Numbered from the stretch's first letter, positions 19,582 through 30,441 are shown. The stretch: 64,000 nucleotides of DNA from Maricaulis sp. (GCF_017642925.1 NZ_JAEPOL010000008.1:98431-162430); one strand, 5' to 3'. The notes: generated by a model from the sequence alone, not told the origin. Translations and numbers: made by a program.

Positions 19582-21063
19582 GTCCTCGGCGGCGCGGAAC
19601 AGCGCGGCGGCCTTGTTGACCGTTTCCACCCGTTCCGATTCCGGATCGCTGTCGAGCACGACGCCGGCTCCGGCCTGGACGTGGATCCGTCCGTCCTTCA
19701 CCACCGCCGTGCGCAGCGCGATACACGTATCCATGCCGCCATCGGCCGAGAAATAGCCCACCGCGCCGGAATAGATGCCGCGGCGATGCGGCTCCAGCTC
19801 GTCGATGATCTCCATCGCCCGCACTTTCGGCGCGCCGGACACGGTGCCCGCCGGGAAGCCGGCAAAGAGGGCCGAGACGGCGTCCTCGCCCTCGGCCAGA
19901 TCGCCTTCGACATTCGAGACGATGTGCATGACGTGGCTGTAGCGCTCGACGATTTCGCGCGAAGTGATGCGCACCGAACCGGGCTTGGCGACACGGCCGA
20001 CATCGTTGCGGCCCAGATCGAGCAGCATGAGGTGTTCGGCGCGTTCCTTCGGATCGGCCAGCAGATCGGCCTCAAAGGCGTCGTCCTCGGCCGGTGTCTT
20101 GCCGCGCGGACGCGTGCCGGCGATCGGGCGCACCGTCACCGTACCGTCGCGCAACCGGACCAGGATTTCCGGGCTGGAGCCGACAATCTCGAAACCGTCA
20201 AAGCGGAAGAAGAACAGGAAGGGCGAGGGGTTCAGGCGCCGCAGCGAGCGGTAGAGCCAGAAGGGGTCGGCCGGATAATCGGCCGAGAAACGCTGGCTTG
20301 GCACGACCTGGAAGGCGTCGCCGGCACGGATATAGCCGCGCGCACGGTCAACGGCCTCACGATAGGTCGCATCGTCCTGGTTCGAGCTGCGCGGGCCGAG
20401 CTCGCCGTCCGGCGTCGCCATGTCTGGCGTTCCGCCGGCGAGCGCATCGAGCGCCATCTGCATGCGTTCCACTGCGGCATCATAGGCTTCGCGGGCTGAA
20501 TACTCGCCGGGACGAACCGGGCTATAGACCTGGATTTCCTGCTTCAGCGCATCGAACACGACCATGACACGCGGCCGCAGCAGACAGCTTTCGGGCACGT
20601 CCAGCGGGTCCGGTGCGGCATGTTCCGGCAGGCGTTCCAGATAGCGCACCATGTCGTAACCGACATAGCCGAACAGGCCGGAGGCCAGAGGCGGTGCGCC
20701 GTCGGGCAGGGGGCAGCGGGCATCCTCGATCACGCGCCGCAGCGCCTGCATGGGCGGTTCGTCGACGGGCGTGAATTCGCGGCGGGCCACGGCGAGCCCG
20801 CGGGCTTCGGACACTTGTCCGTTGCGGCACTGCCAGATCAGGTCGGGATCGAGACCGATTGCCGAATAGCGGCCGCGCCAGGCGCCACCTTCCACCGATT
20901 CCAGCAGGAAAGTGTCGGCCCGGTTGCGGGCAAGTTTGAGATAGGCGGCGACCGGCGTCAGCAGATCGTCCACACGCCGGGCCTGGAGTACCGCGGTTTC
21001 GCCGCGTTCGAACGCAGCGGCGACGGTTTCGAAGTCCGGCGAGACCGTCGCGCGTACGGTCAT
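19567..21063 (-). CDS. trpE: Anthranilate synthase component I
   Basis: Makes anthranilate from chorismate using ammonia from TrpG. The 498-residue product has the chorismate-binding domain motifs PSPFLFFFRFDGFEIVGSSPEILVR-like in the middle, PIAGTRPRG, LLDLGRNDVGRV and SGAPKVRAMEIIDELE. Its ATG overlaps the ppiD stop (ATGA), so translation is coupled and there is no room for a leader peptide or attenuator directly before it. It is unlinked from trpG by the deacetylase gene. Confidence 0.96.
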   Translation of the reverse strand: MTVRATVSPDFETVAAAFERGETAVLQARRVDDLLTPVAAYLKLARNRADTFLLESVEGGAWRGRYSAIGLDPDLIWQCRNGQVSEARGLAVARREFTPVDEPPMQALRRVIEDARCPLPDGAPPLASGLFGYVGYDMVRYLERLPEHAAPDPLDVPESCLLRPRVMVVFDALKQEIQVYSPVRPGEYSAREAYDAAVERMQMALDALAGGTPDMATPDGELGPRSSNQDDATYREAVDRARGYIRAGDAFQVVPSQRFSADYPADPFWLYRSLRRLNPSPFLFFFRFDGFEIVGSSPEILVRLRDGTVTVRPIAGTRPRGKTPAEDDAFEADLLADPKERAEHLMLLDLGRNDVGRVAKPGSVRITSREIVERYSHVMHIVSNVEGDLAEGEDAVSALFAGFPAGTVSGAPKVRAMEIIDELEPHRRGIYSGAVGYFSADGGMDTCIALRTAVVKDGRIHVQAGAGVVLDSDPESERVETVNKAAALFRAAEDSLQG

Positions 21064-22997
21064 GGCTGGGTCGTCTGGTCTTGGCCGAGGGCGCGAGCAA
21101 AGAGCTGGCGATCGACGGCACCGTCATTCAGCCCGTATTCCTGCTGCAGGGCCTGTTGCAGCGCGATCAGCACGTCTTCGCCCATCTCGTTGGCGAGCTC
21201 TTCCTGCATCGTGGCCATCTCGCTTTCGGAGATCGCGCTCGTATCGGCCGGAATGATCTCGTCCACGCGGACCAGCGCATAGCTGCCCGTGCCCGTCTGG
21301 ACACTGTCCCAGACGCCCGGATCCAGGCTGAAGGCGCGGCTGACGACATTGCGGCCGAAATTCGGAGCCGTGGCGCTGCGCGTCGTGGTCGTGCTTTCGG
21401 TGCGGCCACCGGTCGTCAGGGCGACCACGTCGAGCGGTTCGCCGGCCTGCAGCTGTTCCAGCGCCTCGTCGGCGCGGGCGGACAATTGCGTGTCGACCTG
21501 GATCTCGCGCCAGCGCGCCTCAGCGACATCGCGGACATCGTCCAGCGCACGCGGAGCCGACGGGATGATCTCGTCGACGCGAACGGTGAAATAGTCGGTC
21601 TCGTTGTATTGCTCGAGATCGATGGCAAAGCCCTGGGATTGCTGGAACGCCGTCGCCAGGATGTCGGGACCCAGCTCGGTATAGCGCTGCATGTCGATTT
21701 CCAGGCTCTCATCGCGGCCATACTGGTCGAGCGGGCCGTAGACCTCGATCGGGGTGCCGGACTGGGCGGCGGCCTGTTCCAGCGTCGAGCCGCTGGCGCG
21801 CGCTTCCTCGAAGGCGGCGATCTGGTCGTAGAGCGCGTCCAGCGCGTCGGCGCGGGCGGCATCCTCGCGCAGCTGCGGCAGCTGCTCCTCGAAGGTCGGC
21901 AATTGCTCGTCTTCCGACATCGTCACCAGAACGGCATTCCAGCCGAACCGGCCCTCGACAGCGGCCGTTGCGCCTTCGCTCATGGCGAACACGGCTTCGC
22001 CGACCTGGCTGTCGGGCACTTCATAAGCCTCGACTTCTTCCAGCTCGACCGGTTCACCCAGGCCCATATCGGCGGCGATGGCTGTGGCGGTCTCGCCGGC
22101 TTCGAGGCGCGATGCGACGGTTTGCGCGGTGGCTTCGTCGGCAGCCGTCAGCTGCACGAAGGAACGGCGGGCCGGCGTGCCCAGCTGTCCGGTCTCGACC
22201 TGGTAGTCATAGGTTTCGCGCAGCATCGTCTCGTCGATCTCGATATCGCGCAGGAAGTCGGCGAGGCGGAAGCGAACCAGGGTGATGGCGCGGAATTCCG
22301 GTGCCGTGAAGACCGGCAGGCCGTTGCGGTCGGTCATGTCCTGATTGTTGGCGATGAAGCTTTCCAGCTGTTCCTCGGTGGGATCCTCGATCTCGTCGGC
22401 GGTCGAGGCATCCAGCAGCAGCGCCGTGATCTGGCGGCGCTCGCGGCGGACGTCGTAACGCGTCTCGGCGAGGAATTCCGGAGCCGGGACGGATCCGGCC
22501 AAGGCAAAGATCAATTGCTGGCGCAGAAGATCGCCCTCCAGCTCGGAGCGGAATTGCGCTTCGGTCATGCCGTTGTTCTGCAGCACGCTGATCATGGTGT
22601 TGTAGTCGAACCGGTCGGTGACCGGATTGCGAAAGGCCGTCTGGCGCGCCGCTTCGTCGACCAGCGCATCCGGCGAGATGGCGAGACCCAGCTCGCTCGC
22701 TTTCGCTTCCAGCGCCGCGAAGGTCGTCAGGCGCTGCAGCACCTGCTCGCCCAGACCGAATTCCAGGGCCTGTTCGCGGGTGATGTCGGGATTTTCCGTC
22801 TGCACGCGCTGCAATTCGCGTTCAAAGGCCTGTGCGACCTGGCGCACCGAAACCTGCTGATTGCCTGCGACCACGACGGCGGTCCCGCTGCCGGTGAAGA
22901 TGCCGCCCACGCCTGTAAATGCAAAGGCGAGCACGATGAGAAGGATGATCACCAGGGCAAACGGCGATTTGGCGAAGGACCGGAATAGGGTCAGCAT
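21060..22997 (-). CDS. PpiD/SurA-type periplasmic peptidyl-prolyl isomerase
   Basis: Inner-membrane-anchored periplasmic folding factor of 645 residues. A single membrane segment (about 12-33) is followed by a SurA_N-like helical domain (VSVRQVAQAFERELQRVQ to about 160) and parvulin-like regions (RRSFVQLTAADEATAQTVASRL from about 275). Typical parvulin catalytic residues are not clear, so it may be a chaperone without isomerase activity, as proposed for E. coli PpiD. It is the first gene of a ppiD-trpE unit, divergent from tpiA. Confidence 0.88.
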   Translation of the reverse strand: MLTLFRSFAKSPFALVIILLIVLAFAFTGVGGIFTGSGTAVVVAGNQQVSVRQVAQAFERELQRVQTENPDITREQALEFGLGEQVLQRLTTFAALEAKASELGLAISPDALVDEAARQTAFRNPVTDRFDYNTMISVLQNNGMTEAQFRSELEGDLLRQQLIFALAGSVPAPEFLAETRYDVRRERRQITALLLDASTADEIEDPTEEQLESFIANNQDMTDRNGLPVFTAPEFRAITLVRFRLADFLRDIEIDETMLRETYDYQVETGQLGTPARRSFVQLTAADEATAQTVASRLEAGETATAIAADMGLGEPVELEEVEAYEVPDSQVGEAVFAMSEGATAAVEGRFGWNAVLVTMSEDEQLPTFEEQLPQLREDAARADALDALYDQIAAFEEARASGSTLEQAAAQSGTPIEVYGPLDQYGRDESLEIDMQRYTELGPDILATAFQQSQGFAIDLEQYNETDYFTVRVDEIIPSAPRALDDVRDVAEARWREIQVDTQLSARADEALEQLQAGEPLDVVALTTGGRTESTTTTRSATAPNFGRNVVSRAFSLDPGVWDSVQTGTGSYALVRVDEIIPADTSAISESEMATMQEELANEMGEDVLIALQQALQQEYGLNDGAVDRQLFARALGQDQTTQP

Positions 22998-23186
22998 GGT
23001 CAGCAGGGCCTCAGATCAATGTCGCGCGGAAGGTAACGGGGCGGATTCAGGGTCGCAAGCGCCAGTCGCGGTTGCAGGGCTTGCAGCGCAGCCATCGGGC
23101 GCAGGCGCGGTTATTGCCCCGGACGCCGGAGCCGACTAATCCTCGGCAGGCTCGGGGCGGAGCTAGAGACAGGCATGGGAGGGGTT

Positions 23187-23936
23187 ATGCCGAGACGGAA
23201 ACTGATCGCCGGCAACTGGAAAATGAACGGTCTGGCGGCCGATCTGGAATTTCTCGACGCAATCGGACCGGCCGCAGCGGCAGCGGATGCCGAGGTTCTG
23301 ATCTGCCCGCCGGCGACACTTTTGGCAGAGGCCGCGCGCCGGGCCGGTGTGCACGGCATCAAGGTGGGCGGGCAGGATTGCCATGCCGCCGTGTCGGGTG
23401 CCCATACCGGCGACATTTCCGCCGCCATGCTGCGCGATGCCGGTGCCAGTCATGCGATTGTCGGTCATTCGGAGCGCCGTAGCGATCACGGCGAAAGCGA
23501 CAGCACCGTGCGCGACAAGGCCGTCGCGGCGCTCGAGGCCGGCCTGGTGCCCGTGATCTGCGTCGGTGAAACCCAGGCCGAGCGTGAAGCCGGCCGCGAA
23601 GAGACCGTGATCGCGGCACAGCTCGCCGGATCCCTGCCGGAAAACCCGGATCAGCGGGAATTGGTCATAGCTTATGAGCCGGTCTGGGCGATCGGCACCG
23701 GGCTGACGGCGGAGCCGGAGGACGTCCAGGCCATGCACGCCTTCATCCGCAGCCGGCTGCCCGACCCTGTCAACACACGGATTTTGTACGGGGGATCGGT
23801 GAAGCCGGACAATGTATCGACGCTGCTCGAATTGCCGGATGTCGATGGGGCCCTGGTGGGCGGTGCATCCCTGAAAGCTGATGATTTTATACCGATTATC
23901 CAGGCCGCCTGTCGCGAATCACAACTATTCCGGTAA
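23187..23936 (+). CDS. tpiA: Triosephosphate isomerase
   Basis: Interconverts dihydroxyacetone phosphate and glyceraldehyde 3-phosphate. The 249-residue TIM barrel has Lys12 in GNWKMNG, the electrophile His94 in AIVGHSERR and the base Glu164 in AYEPVWAIGTG. I prefer ATG 23187 over ATG 23175 because GGAGGGG stands directly upstream of it and because the family starts a few residues before NWK. Divergent from ppiD. Confidence 0.96.
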   Translation: MPRRKLIAGNWKMNGLAADLEFLDAIGPAAAAADAEVLICPPATLLAEAARRAGVHGIKVGGQDCHAAVSGAHTGDISAAMLRDAGASHAIVGHSERRSDHGESDSTVRDKAVAALEAGLVPVICVGETQAEREAGREETVIAAQLAGSLPENPDQRELVIAYEPVWAIGTGLTAEPEDVQAMHAFIRSRLPDPVNTRILYGGSVKPDNVSTLLELPDVDGALVGGASLKADDFIPIIQAACRESQLFR

Positions 23937-24011
23937 GCGGATCGAAACTTCTTTCTGCGCAGTGTTCCGGTTCGACGATACCTGTCCGCCGAACCGGGAG
24001 CTTCTCAGCGC

Positions 24012-25079
24012 ATGGCCGAAACCGACTACGCCCGAGCGTCCGTCCTGCTTTTCGACCCGGTTCACGTGAACCAGCGGACGACGCGCTATGCCCTGTTCGA
24101 AATCGGCTTCCGGCAGATCGAGTGCGTCTCGTCTCTGCGGGAGTTCAAGTCGACGCTGGCGGAGACGGCGCCCGCGCTCGTGGTGGCCGAAACCAGCGCG
24201 ACCGATACGGACATCTTCAACCTTGTGCGCTCGGTGCGCCGCGGCGATCTGGGCAATAACCCGTTCTCCGTCATGCTGCTGACCACCTGGAGCCGCGACA
24301 CCTCGCATATCCGCAAGGCCATCGAGTGCGGCGCCGACGACGTGATCGTGCGGCCATTCTCCACCATGTTTGCGGAAGAGCGGGTCAAGACGCTGATCAA
24401 GAACCGCAAGGAATTCATCGTCACCAGCGACTATATCGGCCCTGACCGCCGCAAGGACAGCGAGCGTTCGTCGGACGCGCCGCCGCTGAAAGTGCCTAAC
24501 TTCCTGCAGGCAACGGTCGAGAATGACTATGAGGCGCTGAACAACGCCAATCAGTGGATCCGCGAAGCGCGCGAGACCGTGACGGCCGAGCGCCTGCGCC
24601 GTCTGGCGATGCGGATCGTGATCACGGTCGAGCTGCAGATGTCCAAGGCGAGTGGTGGCGACAATCCGCCGGTCCGGCTGGATGTGGCGGATCTCGGCCG
24701 CTCGGCCCGCGAGCTGAAAGCCCAGCTGATCAAGGCCAATCGCCGCGAGGCCGCCGAGGTTGCCGAGGCCCTGATCGACCAGATCCGCGCCATGGGTGAC
24801 GGTTCCAGCGTGCCGGCGAGCTCGCTCCGGCTGATCAAGGAATTGTCGATGGGCGCCTATGCCGCCTTTGCCAATGGCGAGACGCTGGAACGTTCGAAGG
24901 ACGAAATCGGCCGGACCGTTACCAATCTGCGCAAACGGCTGCAGGCCAAGGCCGATCTGGCCCAGCGCCGGGCCGAACTGGCCGCCGAGCAGGCGGCGGC
25001 ATCCGGCGAGGGTGGAGACGTAACCGCAGACGATGCTGGCCAAGACCAGAACGCTGGTATAAAACGCGCCGCGATGTAG
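24012..25079 (+). CDS. Response-regulator-like protein with degenerate receiver domain
   Basis: A 355-residue protein. Residues about 9-130 have the secondary-structure pattern of a CheY-like receiver (VLLFDPVHVNQRTTRYALFEIGF, ALVVAETSATDTDIF, FSVMLLTTWS, GADDVIVRPFS). The phospho-acceptor aspartate position is Glu60, and the conserved lysine is Arg114, so classical phosphorylation is unlikely. The rest is helical: residues 170-240 and 265-325 are charged and coiled-coil-like, ending in an Ala/Glu-rich tail. No DNA-binding or enzymatic output domain is recognised. It is inserted between tpiA and secG, which are neighbours in many alphaproteobacteria. Confidence 0.75.
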   Translation: MAETDYARASVLLFDPVHVNQRTTRYALFEIGFRQIECVSSLREFKSTLAETAPALVVAETSATDTDIFNLVRSVRRGDLGNNPFSVMLLTTWSRDTSHIRKAIECGADDVIVRPFSTMFAEERVKTLIKNRKEFIVTSDYIGPDRRKDSERSSDAPPLKVPNFLQATVENDYEALNNANQWIREARETVTAERLRRLAMRIVITVELQMSKASGGDNPPVRLDVADLGRSARELKAQLIKANRREAAEVAEALIDQIRAMGDGSSVPASSLRLIKELSMGAYAAFANGETLERSKDEIGRTVTNLRKRLQAKADLAQRRAELAAEQAAASGEGGDVTADDAGQDQNAGIKRAAM

Positions 25080-25109
25080 CCGGGCTTGGGTTCGCCGATG
25101 TGCGGACCC

Positions 25110-25157
25110 ATATGCATTCCGGGCGATATGCATGTGTGTGTCGAGCACATGTGTGTG
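25110..25157. repeat. Paired direct repeats upstream of secG
   Basis: ATATGCAT occurs at 25110-25117 and 25126-25133, and CATGTGTGTG at 25131-25140 and 25148-25157, with spacings of 16 and 17 bases. The block ends about 40 bases before the secG start and is less GC-rich than its surroundings. A promoter or operator is possible; nothing more can be said from sequence. Confidence 0.4.
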
Positions 25158-25195
25158 GAGCCAGACCGGCAGGTTCCGAAACGACGGCGGTATTC

Positions 25196-25522
25196 ATGAC
25201 GACAGTCCTCCTGATCATCCAGCTCCTGGTTGCGGCCGGTCTTGTGGGCGTGATCCTGATGCAGCGTTCCGAAGGCGGAGCCCTCGGGATCGGTGGCGGC
25301 GGTGGTGGCATGATGTCCAGCCGCGGTGCCGCCAATGTGCTGACGCGCACGACGATGCTGCTCGGCGCGGTGTTCATCGCCAATTCCATCCTGCTGGCCG
25401 TCGTTGCCAGCGTCGATGCGGATGGCCGCAGCGTGTTCGACCGCACGGTCGACCAGAACCCGGCGATCGGTGTTCTCGACGAGGAAGAAGAGCCGGGCAC
25501 GGGTGTTCCCACCGACGGCTAG
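25196..25522 (+). CDS. secG: Preprotein translocase subunit SecG
   Basis: Small accessory subunit of the SecYEG protein-export channel in the inner membrane. The 108-residue product has two membrane segments (about 4-22 and 54-73) around a Gly-rich loop RSEGGALGIGGGGGG, which is typical of SecG. I choose ATG 25196; an in-frame ATG at 25100 would add 32 residues of unusual Cys/His-rich sequence from the repeat block. The C-terminal tail is acidic. Confidence 0.93.
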   Translation: MTTVLLIIQLLVAAGLVGVILMQRSEGGALGIGGGGGGMMSSRGAANVLTRTTMLLGAVFIANSILLAVVASVDADGRSVFDRTVDQNPAIGVLDEEEEPGTGVPTDG

Positions 25523-27232
<1,710 letters not shown>

Positions 27233-27242
27233 ACTTACGTTC

Positions 27243-27269
27243 CATCCTTCCCCATGATGGGGAAGGATG
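27243..27269. terminator. Perfect hairpin after pyrG
   Basis: CATCCTTCCCCA and TGGGGAAGGATG form a perfect 12-base stem around a TGA loop, 10 bases after the pyrG stop. There is no T-run, so it is either a terminator of the non-canonical kind or a small member of the dispersed CTTCCCC/GGGGAAG palindromes seen elsewhere in the window. Confidence 0.55.
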
Positions 27270-27303
27270 AGACAACGTCTCCTCAGCCATTGCGGAGACA
27301 TTC

Positions 27304-27945
27304 ATGTCCGATCTCGTCCTGACGACCTATGACTGGGTGCCGGAAACGCCGCGCGGGCATGTGCGCGACTTGCGAATCCGCTGGGCGCTGGAGGAGGCGG
27401 GGTTGGCCTATCGGGTCGAGAGCACGCCGTTCCACGACAGGGGCGAGGGTCACTACGCCAACCAGCCTTTCGGCCAGGTGCCTTGGCTGACCGATGGCGG
27501 GGCTCCGATTTTCGAGAGCGGAGCGATTCTGCTCTATCTCGCCGAGCGCAGCGAGACGTTGATGCCCGCCGACCCCGACGGGCGGACCGAGACGATCGAA
27601 TGGCTGATCGCAGGGCTCAACTCGATCGAGATGGCCAGCGTACCCTGGTCGATCTTCAAATTCATGGGCGATACCGAAGAGACGCCGGGCCGGCAGGCGC
27701 TGGATGCGTGGGTCGCATCCCGGATGGAACATCTCGAGCGCGTTCTGAAAGGCCGGGAATGGCTGGCTGCCGGGCGTTTCACTGTCGCCGACATCCTGAT
27801 GGTGGACGCGCTGCGCCTGGTCGACCGGTTCGGCGCGCTGGCCGATCACCCGGCCTGCCGGGCCTATATCGCCCGTGCGACGACCCGTCCGGCCTTCATC
27901 AAGGCCCATGCCGACCAGATGGCCCATTTCGCCAGGGCGGATTGA
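27304..27945 (+). CDS. Glutathione S-transferase family protein
   Basis: A 213-residue protein with the two-domain GST layout. The thioredoxin-like N-terminal domain has LRIRWALEEAGLAYRVES, FGQVPWLTDGGAPIFESGAILLYLAER (the cis-Pro and Glu-Ser glutathione-binding positions). The helical C-terminal domain has GRFTVADILMVDALR, the N-capping box. The substrate cannot be predicted. It is a single gene flanked by palindromes on both sides. Confidence 0.88.
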   Translation: MSDLVLTTYDWVPETPRGHVRDLRIRWALEEAGLAYRVESTPFHDRGEGHYANQPFGQVPWLTDGGAPIFESGAILLYLAERSETLMPADPDGRTETIEWLIAGLNSIEMASVPWSIFKFMGDTEETPGRQALDAWVASRMEHLERVLKGREWLAAGRFTVADILMVDALRLVDRFGALADHPACRAYIARATTRPAFIKAHADQMAHFARAD

Positions 27946-27961
27946 TTCTCACTAATCTCAC

Positions 27962-28066
27962 TTTCCCCGGCCTTGTGCCGGGGCCTGGCATGAAGACCCA
28001 GGTTTTCGTGTGCCAATGAGAGCGTAATCGCGGATTTTCCTGGGCCCCGGCACAAGGCCGGGGAAA
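27962..28066. repeat. Long inverted repeat (24-base perfect arms)
   Basis: Left arm 27962-27985 and right arm 28043-28066 are exact reverse complements of 24 bases, each with an internal CCCCGG/CCGGGG palindrome, around a 57-base centre. The same element in diverged form is found at 47718-47804. It lies between the GST gene and the convergent decarboxylase gene and may serve as a terminator for both. Confidence 0.8.
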
Positions 28067-28118
28067 TCACGAGAGAGACGGGAAACCAATAAGACGTTGG
28101 GCAATCAAGGGCGCAGTA

Positions 28119-29522
28119 TCAGACCTCCTCAGCCAGCTCCCCGATCACCTTCACGGCGGTCATCACATCCTCCCGCGTGCAGTCGAATTGTCCGACCTGG
28201 AAACGGATGACGTACTGGCCCTCATGCCGCGTCTGGGTGAGATAGGTGCGGCCGTCGGCATTGATACGCTCCAGCAGCGCGGCTGTCGGAGCGTCCGCAT
28301 CCTCGCCGGCTGGCTCGAAGCGGAAGGTGAACAGGCTGAACCGGCCTTCCGTCACGATGCGGAAACCGGGCAGGGCGGCAATGGCCGCCTCGGCCTCGCG
28401 CGACCAGGCGATGTGATTGCGGATGCGCTGGCGCAGACCGTCCAGCCCGTAGGCGCGGATCAGGAACCAGAGTTTCAGCGCCCGGAAACGCCGCCCCAGC
28501 GGAATGGTCCATTCTGAGTAGTTCACCACTTCATCAAAGCCTGGCGTCTCCAGATAATCGGGGCGCAGGGTGAGGGATTTGAGCTGGTCGGCCGGATTTT
28601 TCAGAAACTGGATCGAACAATCGAACTGGGCGCCGAGCCATTTGTGCGGATTGAAGACGATGGAGTCGGCATGCTCCGCGCCTGACCAGCTTTCTCTTAA
28701 CTCCTTGCAAATCATGGCAGAACCGGCCCACGCTGCATCGATATGAGTATATAAACCCTCTTTTTCTGCCACGGCCACGATTTCCGCCACGGGGTCGCAG
28801 GCGCCGATTGAGGTGCCGCCAACACAGATCACGATGCCCGCAGGCCGGTGTCCGGCGGCCCGGTCGGCGGCGATGGCGGCGCGCAGGGCGTCCGGATCCA
28901 TGCCGTGGTCCGCGCGGGTGGGGATTTTGACCAGATTGTCCTGACCGATGCCGGCAACCCAGCACGCCTTGTCGACCGAGGAATGCGTCTGCGCCGAGGC
29001 ATAGATGCGCGGTGCGGCCTCGCCGGCCAGACCCGAACGGATGCCGCGCCATTCGAGCGCGCGTTCGCGCATGGTCATGACGGCCGACAGCGTTGCCGAG
29101 GAGGCGCTGTCCTGGATCACCCCGCGCCAGCCTTCAGGCAATCCGATGGCCTGGCGCATCCAGTCGATCATCCGCGTTTCCATCTCGGTCGCGGCCGGTG
29201 AGGTCTGCCAGAGCATGCATTGCGCTGCCATCGTGTTGGCGAGCTGCTCGGCGAGCATGGAGGCGGGCGCGGCATTGGCCGGGAAATAGGCGAAAAAGCG
29301 CGGATGCTGCCAGTGGGTCATGGCGTCGGGCACGATGGCCTCGAAGTCCGCGAAGATTCGCGCCATCGGCTCGGCATTTTCAGGCGGCGAGACGGGCAGG
29401 GCGGCGATCACCTCGCCCGGCGCCGTGCGCGGCCGGACCGGCCGGTCCCGCAAGGAGCGCAGATAGTCGGCCGACCAGTCGGCAATACGTTTCGACCAGG
29501 TCGTGAATTCCGCCAGATCCAT
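28119..29522 (-). CDS. PLP-dependent decarboxylase (group II, aromatic amino acid type)
   Basis: A 467-residue fold-type I PLP enzyme. The cofactor lysine lies in FNPHKWLGAQFDCS, and HIDAAWAGSAMICKE and DSASSATLSAVMTMRERAL are the other family signatures, closest to aromatic-L-amino-acid or tyrosine decarboxylases. I choose ATG 29522 because GGAGGG lies 8 bases upstream and the protein then starts like its relatives; an in-frame start at 29606 would add 28 unrelated residues. The exact amino acid decarboxylated cannot be read from sequence. Divergent from the DUF2807 gene. Confidence 0.87.
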   Translation of the reverse strand: MDLAEFTTWSKRIADWSADYLRSLRDRPVRPRTAPGEVIAALPVSPPENAEPMARIFADFEAIVPDAMTHWQHPRFFAYFPANAAPASMLAEQLANTMAAQCMLWQTSPAATEMETRMIDWMRQAIGLPEGWRGVIQDSASSATLSAVMTMRERALEWRGIRSGLAGEAAPRIYASAQTHSSVDKACWVAGIGQDNLVKIPTRADHGMDPDALRAAIAADRAAGHRPAGIVICVGGTSIGACDPVAEIVAVAEKEGLYTHIDAAWAGSAMICKELRESWSGAEHADSIVFNPHKWLGAQFDCSIQFLKNPADQLKSLTLRPDYLETPGFDEVVNYSEWTIPLGRRFRALKLWFLIRAYGLDGLRQRIRNHIAWSREAEAAIAALPGFRIVTEGRFSLFTFRFEPAGEDADAPTAALLERINADGRTYLTQTRHEGQYVIRFQVGQFDCTREDVMTAVKVIGELAEEV

Positions 29523-29664
29523 TGTGACACCCTCCATGCGGCGCTGCCCGGTAATTTCAGGCAGCTGGGACGCATCCAATAGCCTTCCCGCGTGCATCTC
29601 GTACACATCCCGGTATCATGTCGATGCTTCATGACGCCGGGGGGCGAAACGGGAGTAACGGGAT

Positions 29665-30300
29665 ATGACGAAATACATTCTGGCAGCCCTGGGTGGTGCC
29701 GCAATACTGGCCGGCTCCGGCTGGGCACAGGACAGCCGCGATATCGAGGTGGGCGCGTTCGACCGGGTCGAGGCCCGCGGCGGCCTGCGGATCGAGATCG
29801 TGCGCGGAGACAATCCGGGCGTGCGGCTGGAAGGCAATGGCAGCGATTTCGACGATATCGAGGTCGCGGTGCAGGGCGACGAGCTGCGGATCCGCCAGGA
29901 CACCGGCTGGTTCATGCGCAATCGCCAGCTCGACGTTGTCGTGCACGTTACCATGAGCGAATTCGAATCGCTCGATTTCAGCCGCGGCATTTCGGCCCGC
30001 GTGTCGGATATCCAGGCCGGGCATCTCGATGTCGACATCAATACCGGCGCCGCCGCGCGCCTGTCCGGTACGTGCGAGACGCTTGTCATCGGTCTGTCGA
30101 CCGGCGTGTCGCTGAATGCGCGGGATCTGGTGTGCGAAGACGTGGAACTGGAAGCGTCGACGGGCGCCGATGCCAGTGTCCATGCGACATCGCGGATCGA
30201 GGCCCGGGCCTCCATGGGCGCGGATATCGATGTGTATGGCTCGCCGGGCCAGCGCGATGTCAGCGCGTCGATGGGCGGCGACATCTCCTTCCGGAACTGA
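29665..30300 (+). CDS. Secreted DUF2807 (GIN domain) protein
   Basis: A 211-residue exported protein with a signal peptide (MTKYILAALGG..., cleavage expected after GWA, near residue 22). The mature part is a beta-helix-like GIN domain: FDRVEARGGLRIEIVRGDNPGVRLEGN followed by repeated strand-turn units up to the end (VSASMGGDISFRN). Members are often called putative auto-transporter adhesins, but no function is established. It stands alone between the decarboxylase and rpmF. Confidence 0.8.
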   Translation: MTKYILAALGGAAILAGSGWAQDSRDIEVGAFDRVEARGGLRIEIVRGDNPGVRLEGNGSDFDDIEVAVQGDELRIRQDTGWFMRNRQLDVVVHVTMSEFESLDFSRGISARVSDIQAGHLDVDINTGAAARLSGTCETLVIGLSTGVSLNARDLVCEDVELEASTGADASVHATSRIEARASMGADIDVYGSPGQRDVSASMGGDISFRN

Positions 30301-30441
30301 TCCGGCGCTTCGGCAGGCCGCGGGGCCTGCCGATAACGGAAGCCCGCGCTTGCGCCGTGTGCATGGAACCTGTATACGGCGCGGCTCGAACGGATGGCGT
30401 GGGCCGTCCGGAGCATGATTCAAAGAATTGCGGAGAGCCCG

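Noticed and set aside
21081..22988. 635-residue open frame antisense to ppiD
   Set aside because: Shadow frame; His/Asp/Gly/Arg-rich composition without domains, opposite to a clear PpiD.
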